A DNA stretch of 64,000 nucleotides from Sacculina carcini (taxonomy: Eukaryota > Arthropoda > Thecostraca > Sacculinidae): assembly GCA_916048095.2 (NCBI GenBank), contig OU696587.1:3248579-3312578 (forward strand), given 5' to 3'. Positions 56,201 through 64,000 of the stretch are shown here, in pieces (the stretch's first letter is position 1; each line of letters opens with the position of its first letter). Under the pieces are notes generated by a model, which was not told where the DNA came from, ran no database searches, and saw nothing but the letters and a program-made list of their open reading frames with translations. A program made the translations under genes and the position numbers.

Positions 56201-57555
56201 GACACAAGGTTTGGACGCACAAGAGAGAGTGTATTCTCGTCCACACACATTTCATACTTGACGCCTCGGAACATTCTAGTAATTTCTGCTCTGTCGAACC
56301 AATCAGCGATGGCGTCTATTGATGCAAATATATATAAACATTTAATATACATCACATATAACAAATTAAACAGTAAATTTACAATGCAATTAATTAACAT
56401 GACATAAAATGTAATACAAATAGCAATAAACCGAAAACAGTGAATGCCTTGACGAAATAAGTAACAAATCTAAACGTCTTGATTTGAACGACATTCATTT
56501 GTCATTACCTGAAAATTACACAAGCAAATACAAAGTAAAATACATAAATTATAAATTATTTATAAATATTTAATGAGGAATGAAAACGATCAAAAGATAA
56601 ATTAATAAAAGCATAGGCAGACACTACAATACAAATCGACAAACACACACATATATTATACAAAACTTTACACTTTAATCAAGGATTGTCTACCTTTGTA
56701 TAATTGTAAATTTTTTAATTAAGCCAATCTCACTTCACTGCTCGGCCAACACAATATGGCTCCTTGTCCGTGATATGACTCAGTTGAGCAATTACTACAT
56801 TAGTTGTGCAACGCTAGTGAGAGCCAAATTATTGTTACGAGCGTTGAAAGCTGGAAAAATTAAACTTAACTACTAACCGTCCACTATATTAATCACTAGC
56901 ATATAAGTCCGCCCTTCGCGAAAACAATAAAAAAGTAAATACAAATTAAGGACATATGTTGAGAACATCTTTATATATATAAACGTTTGTAAAATTTATC
57001 AAACTGTAAGTGGTGATGTAGTTACCAATAAAAATGCTACTATAATTCATTGAACAATTCAACTACTATAATTGACCACTGTGTATTACACGCAAATGTA
57101 ACGTCCACTTCACATAGACACATGCCATGATCAAGCATTCGTCATATTGCTGGCTCAGCCCATTCATGAGCAGCAGCTTACAAGTGATACTTGCCAACAA
57201 TTTGCTCGTGTCTCATACACGCATTCTCTCTGACACCACCACGACACCCTTGAGACAAAGCAGTGCACACACAAGCCCGCTTTCAAGCATAACACACTGA
57301 TATCAATAGACCAACTTCAGTGAGCAATCATGTTGCGTAATGCACACCCACGCACATCACCACGGTTATATCAAGAGCAGTGATGCAGTGTGGGGGCCGC
57401 TTGAACATGTGTGTGTGTGCGCGTGTGTGTATGGCACAGCAGTGTGAATGAGTTGTGTTGTGTATGTGCAAACACAAGTGCTTACCGTTGACAGGCGAAT
57501 TTGATCGGTCAAACTCGGAATCAGTGTCGCTTACAGCAATTACACCGCTGACAAT

Positions 57556-57641
<86 letters not shown>

Positions 57642-57715
57642 GCATATATGTACGCATATATGTACACATATACACGCATATATGTACACATATACACGCA
57701 TATATGTACACATAT

Positions 57716-57751
<36 letters not shown>

Positions 57752-59393
57752 AGATAGACACGTACACACACTATTTCTTATATTCTTATATATGAATATA
57801 TTATCATTCATGCATACGAGATTAAACTGGATTGCCGCTTTGCAGTTTCAAATCTTCTTCGTCGTCTCGATCGCTTGTGCGAGTTTTTAATGATCATCGT
57901 TGAGCTTGTGCAGTAATTCGCCGATGTGTAACGTTTCGGAGCAGCCGGTCTCCATCCTCAGATAATGTAGTCAAATAAATGCCGTTTGTTTGTTGTCGAT
58001 TGTGTGTTTATATAGGACGTCGCTTGAATGTGCTATGTTCACGCCTCGTGTATGCACGCGGTGTGCGAAATTCGCACTCACATCACAGCAATGCGCCCAA
58101 AAATCAACGTGCAATTCGCAACGTGCAACGAGGAAAATGGTGTTCTCCCCACCCAAAGACCCCCATCAAGCAGTGAGCTGGACGCGCTCATGCGCGAGGT
58201 GCCAAAAACGGTCGCGCGCAGTAGCGTGAGCCATAGGTGTCATAGACCATAGGTCCGAAAAAAACATCTGAACGCACTTTAACTGTGCTGAAAAGACAGC
58301 TGCAGTCTTCTCCTGCTATCACTGCGAGGAGATTGTGGAGAAACAATCCACAGCTGCTTTCAGACGTGTCTATACGAACGGTCAACAGGAGAGTAGCTGA
58401 ACTGGACTACACTGGCCATCGACGGATGAAGAAACCGATGCTTACCAAGAGTAAAAAATCATAGACTGGAATTCGCACTGAAATATAGAAATTGGACACC
58501 TCAGCACCGCACGTTAAATCTCTGGGACCACCAAGCACCCGGACTCGATAATGATTTGGGGTTGTTTTACTGGCCAAAGTTTAGCTGAACTTGTGGTCCT
58601 TCCTGAAAACCAGCACATGAATCGGTACAATCACCTTGAGCTGCTGTGCCACATTTTGGAGGATACCTTCAAGAAATATTCATGCAGAAATATTCATGCA
58701 GGACGGAGCACCATGTCACACCGCCAAGTATGCTGTTGAATGGCTGGAGGACTGTCAAGTGAGGTTCTTCAGTGACTGGCCACGAAACTCCTGATTTGAA
58801 CCCCATTGAAAACTTGTGGTCAATGATGAGACACCGCTTGAAGGGCAAGAGCTCCGTTGCAGTTCTAGAATCAGCTGTGCGCGAGACATAGACAAATTTA
58901 CCCCTCGAGTTCTTGCAAATGTATGTGAAAGCCTTCCCATGCGCTTGGAAGCAGTAGTTAAGCCCAGGGGAGGTAATACCAAGTATTAAGCTGTTTATTA
59001 TTACAAATACATGTTAATAAATAGTGTTTATTGTTGGATAAACTGTGTCATGGGTGGCCGGCATAATGCCGTGACAAGCACTGTATATACAGAGATACCT
59101 ACACACACACACACACACACATGATAGTTGACGTGACACAACAGCCACATAGCACATAGCCACATAGTCTGCTTGTGACATCACATCAGCTTGGCTGTCA
59201 TCAACAGTGAGGCGGTTGCAATCATTTTGCAATGTGTGTATGTGTTTTTGTGCAAATACATTAGTCAGTTGATCACAATTAGCCAAGACGATCCCGTGCT
59301 TTTCCTGATCCATAGCGCGAACATATTATTAATCATCTCAATCTAAATCTTGATCATGTGACATTAATTCTCCTAAGGCAGCAGCTGCATGCG

Positions 59394-59479
<86 letters not shown>

Positions 59480-59526
59480 TGTATGTGTGTGAGAAATAAA
59501 TGCTTTAATAAATGAAATGAAAAGTG

Positions 59527-59587
<61 letters not shown>

Positions 59588-60972
59588 AAAACGGCCGCAT
59601 TAGAACCCAGTCTGACAATCGCTATTGCCTGTAAAATGGCTGTCCACTGCCGTCCAGCACACACGCACACACACACGTGTGTGTGACTCACCGTTTTCTG
59701 GCGTCGGCCGTCGGTTTCGACGCATGTGCAGGCAGCGAGTCGTCGAGGTGCTCGTCGACGGTGACCACATGGTCTGGCTCGCGCACGGCCGGGTTGTCGA
59801 ACAGCTCGGGATCGCTCGACTCGCCGCCTGATGCTGCTGCATCGTTGTCACTGTCACCGCCGTCCACCATGCGGTAGTTCACCTTGGACGCTACACACAC
59901 ACACACATGCACATGCTGCATTTATTGAAACACTTACATATACAGCGCAATGCACACGCATTGCGCTGTCTCGAATACACATAATACAAACACACATACA
60001 TTCATACACACACGCGCATTAATTAACACCCCCAGGATCAGGCAGTATATACACGTCACAACGCGGCGAATCAAGATAACTGCATCGTAGGCGTCAAAGT
60101 GTGCATGACTCCGGAACGGTGAAAACATGGCCGAATCAAGGACACACACATACACATGCATGTACACACAAGATATGTGTGATATGTGAGTGAATGTCTT
60201 ATCGAACAAACTCAACACGCTAATGTGCAAACAACAGAAAAATATCCGGTTACAGTTACACGCTCCACTACTATCCATTATCAGCAAAATGTTAGTATGA
60301 AAAAACGCATGCAGTGCAACATAAGGATTGCAAAAATATTTAGCATATGCAACATCCTAAAATGATGATTGCTCATAGATGCGATCAGCTAAATAACAGA
60401 CACAAACACAAGACAGCATAAACTTGGCCAATATTCGTTGTAAACCAACTGTACGTACACAAACACACAAACAAACTGATATATATGATATTGAAGTACA
60501 GAAATACACTGTGAAATATCAAATGTGAAAAATATCAACGAATATCATTGTCAATTGCTGAAAATAATGTATTTTCTCGTTCGAGCAACAGTCTAGTACC
60601 TACGCCCTCCTCCTTTTGCGGACAATGCACATAAAATGCATTCGTACACACAAACACACACACACACACAAGCTTACGTTAAAGAGAGCAACGGCAGAAG
60701 AACAGCACATTTGTGCACAATAGTTGCTTCTAACCACGTGTGTGTATGAGTGTGTGTGTTAACGTTGGATGCGCGAATGTACACACCAGCGGTCCGTCTA
60801 TTTTGACGAACAGGTGATGCGACCGCCTGGGCAGTGGCAGAGTCATCCATGTCGGACGGTAGCGAATCATCCTCATCGGAGTCGGTCTCCCACAATTCCT
60901 TGCCCGGCCGCTTCTTGGTGGGTGAATGTTTGCCGAAATTCAGTGTGGACTGTTTGAGACCATCAGCCGATG
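52975..60972 (-). CDS. DNA topoisomerase II-like C-terminal domain, six 3'-terminal exons (partial gene)
   Basis: Exons in transcript order: 60972-60787, 59890-59692, 57547-57486, 53887-53825, 53526-53297, 53136-52975. All introns are GT-AG and the phases agree across every junction; the coding bases total 902, giving 299 residues plus stop after two bases finishing a split codon. The product alternates acidic Ser/Asp clusters with Lys/Arg/Pro stretches: [49 protein letters not shown] repeats, SDSDDFSP, and the C-terminal QIDSDSSE. This resembles the divergent nuclear-localisation and regulatory tail of topoisomerase II (for example its KQTTL...WSDSESD segment). The catalytic part would lie beyond 64000. 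Alternative: another acidic/basic-tailed nuclear protein. Confidence 0.6.
53171..53259. repeat. (CA)n(TA)n microsatellite in the last intron
   Basis: CA tract (about 53171-53193) followed by about 33 TA units, located between the last two exons. Confidence 0.97.
53297..53526 (-). CDS. Exon of the topoisomerase-II-like gene with ASKK repeats
   Basis: 230 bp; acceptor TTGTTAG, donor AAT|GTGAGT. Encodes a Lys/Ala/Pro-rich stretch with four PASKK/TSKK-like repeats and then [12 protein letters not shown]. Confidence 0.7.
53825..53887 (-). CDS. 63-bp exon of the topoisomerase-II-like gene
   Basis: Acceptor in a TG run (TGTGTAG), donor GAG|GTGAAA. Encodes [19 protein letters not shown]. Confidence 0.65.
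53888..57485 (-). other. Intron with a retroelement gag fragment
   Basis: 3.6 kb, mostly AT-rich. Apart from the gag fragment at 55551-56075 and possible element sequence to about 56400, nothing recognised. Confidence 0.55.
55551..56075 (-). pseudogene. Ty3-type gag fragment in an intron
   Basis: 174 codons from [15 protein letters not shown], homologous to the gags of E2 and E3 (shared [58 protein letters not shown]). It stops at [15 protein letters not shown], before the nucleocapsid. No LTRs or pol nearby. Probably an old insertion remnant. Confidence 0.82.
57486..57547 (-). CDS. 62-bp exon of the topoisomerase-II-like gene
   Basis: Acceptor ATTGTCAG after a TG run, donor ACG|GTAAGC. Encodes [20 protein letters not shown]. 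Confidence 0.65.
57548..57760. repeat. (CA)n(TA)n microsatellite and ATATGTACACATATACACGC-type repeats
   Basis: CA run 57557-57574, TA run 57574-57640, then imperfect units of about 24 bp (57641-57720) and further TA. It directly abuts the exon acceptor. Confidence 0.95.
58250..59035 (+). pseudogene. Tc1-like transposase remnant in an intron
   Basis: The plus strand carries, across several broken frames, a helix-turn-helix-like part (about 58290-58440, [20 protein letters not shown]) and then [15 protein letters not shown] (58551). The DDE-domain signatures are [20 protein letters not shown] (about 58695) and [19 protein letters not shown] (about 58790-58825). Stops and indels inactivate it. 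I did not locate both terminal inverted repeats. Confidence 0.8.
59391..59590. repeat. Two long (TG)n microsatellites
   Basis: TG runs at about 59397-59471 and 59531-59584, separated by about 60 bp. Any open frame here is a repeat artefact. Confidence 0.97.
59692..59890 (-). CDS. 199-bp exon of the topoisomerase-II-like gene
   Basis: Acceptor TGTGTGTAG, donor ACG|GTGAGT. Encodes [16 protein letters not shown] and a following acidic region to DARK. Confidence 0.7.
59891..60786 (-). other. Intron
   Basis: AT- and CA-rich; no element or gene recognised. Confidence 0.5.
60787..60972 (-). CDS. 186-bp exon of the topoisomerase-II-like gene (first one in window)
   Basis: Acceptor GATATCAG, donor CTG|GTGTGT. 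Encodes [17 protein letters not shown] and a following stretch containing [11 protein letters not shown] and [11 protein letters not shown]. Confidence 0.7.
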
Positions 60973-61232
60973 CTGATATCACACGACAATTGGACATGCG
61001 TAATGATTAGTGCTATAAAAATGTAACTTAAAAATGGAAAAAGTAACAGTATTTTCGAGAAAAAGTAACCCAAAAACTTGACCTAAAATTAAACTTATGA
61101 TCTCTCAATAATACAAATTTCTTCAAGAAAGACACCATAACACACTCTTTTCTACCTTGTCTCGTTTCTGGTGCCATTTTTACAACAAAACACCAAAATG
61201 TGGCCCAACATCGCAAATATAAAACCTAACCA

Positions 61233-61703
61233 TCAAAAAGTAAGCGAAACCCCAAAAATTACCGTATCTAATAAAAGATCGCAACAGTGACCTTTATACT
61301 GATTCGGACACCTCACAAAAAGAGACGATAAAACAGTTAGAAGATAAAACCGAATTAATCTCATCATTCGACAAACCCCTGTATTATAATATATACAAAC
61401 ATAATCGAGACAATGAATCAATGTGGGACATGGTTGAAAACAAACGAAAATACTGGTTGGATGTTTTTGTAAAGAGCAGTCAAAATACTTTATCATACAC
61501 TACTTAACATTTGATGATGAAAACTCCTGTCTGGCAAGGAATTTGTTTAGCATTGACATGGACCTCTCGATAGCTGCTGATGTAGGCTGGTATTTTTGCA
61601 GAAAATTGTACATAGTGGAAGATATTCCTTTCTGGTTATACTGACAATTTTTAACAAATTGCTGCTTTATGCGTTTTTTATATGGCCGAATTTTCACACG
61701 CAT
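61233..61703 (-). pseudogene. hAT transposase C-terminal remnant
   Basis: On minus a frame ending at 61500 has YQPTSAAIERSMSMLNKFLA and QEFSSSNVK, matching the conserved dimerisation end of hAT transposases (TSA-x-ERSFSM-like). After the stop, further weak similarity continues. No terminal repeats found. Confidence 0.7.
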
Positions 61704-61812
61704 CGTTGCTGATGTCTATGTCTGTGTAATATCCAATTTTGAAAGCCATGCTATTTGACCTTTTGATCACATATCCAATCTCTTTTCATCTTCTATCCAG
61801 ATTTATACCGTA

Positions 61813-62278
61813 CTAGCATTAAAACCCGCCCGTTGTGCGGAACAATTCATAACATGAAATTCATATTCAATTCATAAAAAATATGGAAAATTAAAAATGA
61901 AATAGGGTACACTAATAAAAATATTAATCAATTGAAAAGTCTAAATTTCATTATTTTTAATTATATTTTGACAAAATATTTTCATTCAGCCCGCCTCATA
62001 TTTAAACCCGCCCGACGTGCGGAATAATTCAGAACTCGAACACGATCCGTTCTGGACATTGAAGCCAAATCCATAAGTTTTGTATATGAATTCATTCTAT
62101 ACGGTGAAATTTATCGTTCTATTGTCTATAGTTGCTGCCCGCGGGACATTTTTATTGCATAAAAATGAGCCATCGCTTCGTTTACGTTTGAAGCCCCTGA
62201 TGTATACCATTGAACCCGCGCAATTATATCACCTCATATTCAAGCATACATACACAGACAGAAAGATAATTTATTTTA

Positions 62279-62355
<77 letters not shown>

Positions 62356-62775
62356 AAATTGTTATTTTAATTATTGACGAAGTTTTTTCCTTCAACACTG
62401 CTCAAATTCACACCCGTCCTTCGTGTGTAGTAATTCAGAAGTGTAACACTATCAAAACAATGAAACTTTCTGTCATCTCTATAATTCCAGACTAATGCTT
62501 CCGCTAAAACAGTATATGCATATAGTTGGCATTGCAAGGTATTACAAACCATATCCTTATGCAACTTAAGCGTATGCAACTTGAAATTAAACCAATTAAA
62601 TTACACAGTAAAATTCAGTAGTTTATTTTGTTCCCAGTAGCATTTTACCCGCCCGTCGTGCGAAACAATTAATGTGTAAATATTGAGGATAATAAAGCCT
62701 TTCTATTCAGTATAGTGTATCATTAATTAAACTGTACGCAATAAAACCACACCATCCATGCTTGGAGCTAATATA
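61813..62775 (-). mobile_element. Helitron-like 3' part, reverse orientation, cut by a LINE
   Basis: On minus the 3' end reads CGGGCGGGTTTTAATGCTAG with T following (CTAG at 61813-61816), the same terminus as the array at 10880-23137. Hairpin modules occur near 61827, 62008, 62410 and 62650. A TA microsatellite (62279-62349) replaces internal sequence. It is homologous to the array up to the AGCTCCAAGCATGGATGG segment, where the LINE begins. Confidence 0.85.
62279..62349. repeat. (TA)n microsatellite
   Basis: About 35 TA units inside the reverse Helitron piece. Confidence 0.97.
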
Positions 62776-64000
62776 GTTGGAGATTTTAATTTCTGGGTCG
62801 ATCAACCTTCCCGAAATCCTTATTGCTCTCAATTCCTGTCTATGATCCAAACTTACGGTCTGTACTCGCCTGTTACCTCACCGACTCACATCTCCGGTCA
62901 CACCCTTGATCTTGTTCTTTTTCCATCTCCAGTTCTAGCATCCGACCTAACCCCTCCGGATGTTCTTGTATTTCCCCCAGATACCATTACTTCTGACCAC
63001 AGTCTCCTCACTTTCAATCTTCCCTTTCCCAAACCACGTATTTCTCCCCCCAGATCGTACAGAAATTACAAAAAATTTGACCCTCACCTCTTCTCAACCT
63101 TATTCTCTCACATGCTTCCCTCAACTCAATTTCACTCACTTCCCCCTACCCAATTGTACTCTTCTATTTTCAAGGTTATGTCTTCTATCAACGAAGCCAT
63201 ATTTCCACTATGCTCATCCTCCAATCGCTCCAATCTTCCTCCTTGGTTTAATCGCGAACTAATCTCTCTCAAACGCGCCCAACGCTACCACGAGCGTGTG
63301 TGGAAACGCTGTTGCACTACTGCTACGTGGTCATCCTTCTGCTCATCTCGCTCTTTGTATATATCTGCCCTATACTCTGCTAAACAATCCTACTTCAAAT
63401 CTCAATTATCGTCACTCTCTCGCTGTCCTAAATCTCTGTGGTCCTCGCTTAACTCATTGAGTGGCCTGCAAAACCCAAGCCTTTCGTCTTCTCTCTCTGC
63501 CTCCGACCTTGCTGTATTTTTTTCCGATAAAATCCAAATTGCCATTTCTAGTATTTCTTCTCCTAACTCCCGCTTGACTCACACTAAATCCCACGATCAT
63601 TTTACTCACTTTTCTCATCTAGAGCTTCCTGATATCATCACTATCATTTCTACAACAAACATTTCGCTTTCCCCTGCGGACCCCATAAATTTTCGTGCCC
63701 TATCAGACTCTATTTTGCTCCTGGTTCCCTTTATATTGCATTTAATCAATAGCTCTTTCCTACATGGTGTATTTTTTCCTGAGAAGCATGCAGTCATCCT
63801 TCCGATACTCAAAAAACCTTCCCTCGATCCCTCGCTATGTAGCAGTTACCGTCCTATTTCTCTACTCAACTTTCCCTCTAAACTCCTCGAGTCTGCTATG
63901 TATTCTCAACTTGCGCCATTCATCAACAAATCCCTTGACCCCTTCCAATCGGGTTTCAAGTCTGCTCACTCTACTGAATCTGTCCTAACCTCCGTTACTA
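62776..64000 (+). CDS. L2/CR1-type LINE, open endonuclease-RT frame running off the window
   Basis: One frame stays open for 408 codons to the window end. It starts inside the endonuclease (VGDFNFWVDQPS, SGHTLDLVLF, SDHSLLTFNL), passes through a linker (WFNRELISLKRAQRYHERVW) and enters the RT (PADPINFRALSDSILL, SYRPISLLNFPSKLLES, DPFQSGFKSAHSTES). The RT active site lies beyond 64000. It belongs to the same family as 36050-44385, but its frame is uninterrupted. The 5' end is truncated against the Helitron. Confidence 0.85.

Noticed and set aside
57521..57811. Tyr/Ile-rich open frames
   Set aside because: Translations of TA and CA microsatellites.

Overview
This is eukaryotic, intron-containing DNA from an invertebrate, dominated by mobile elements. 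Two near-identical receptor genes of the myosuppressin/FMRFamide-receptor type point to a protostome. Short TTAGG-type runs (about 169-240 and 44386-44400) fit an arthropod but do not prove one. No bacterial, plasmid or viral operon structure is present.

Layout. (1) 217-23311 and 44386-48494 are two direct copies of one segmental duplication of about 4.1 kb. Each carries a candidate 5'UTR exon, a 5'UTR intron, an intact single-exon seven-transmembrane receptor gene and a 3' flank. Copy B is compact. Copy A has grown to about 23 kb through a Ty3-like LTR element in its intron (1035-5792, itself carrying a tRNA-Val-derived SINE), a short non-coding LTR element (7925-9474), a 461-bp indel (9675-10135) and a 12.26-kb Helitron-like tandem array (10880-23137). 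Because copy B keeps the matching empty sites, these insertions can be bounded to the base. (2) 23312-44385 lies between the copies and is a nest of retroelements: a deleted LTR element split by a younger one (23817-29735), fragments of two LINE families, a solo LTR (32843-33254), an internally deleted LTR element (about 33305-35760), and a LINE split by a nearly intact Ty3 element (38591-44021). The end of that LINE touches the TTAGG run that opens copy B. (3) 48495-52170 holds a solo LTR and a broken CR1/Jockey-type LINE. (4) 52975-60972 (minus strand) is the 3' part of an ordinary host gene. Six exons join with consistent phases and GT-AG sites into a 299-residue acidic/basic tail resembling the C-terminal domain of DNA topoisomerase II. 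Its introns hold a gag fragment, a Tc1-like fragment and long CA/TA microsatellites. (5) 61480-64000 has a hAT transposase end, a reverse-oriented Helitron piece and a LINE whose reading frame is open to the window edge.

How the parts relate. The only host genes supported are the two receptor copies and the topoisomerase-II-like gene. The rest records insertion history. The strongest observations are the empty-site-bounded Helitron array with its reiterated terminal-hairpin modules, and a 12-base primer-binding site, shared by two unrelated LTR elements, that matches the 5' end rather than the 3' end of tRNA-Phe. Everything was read by eye; percent identities and family names are estimates unless a count is given.
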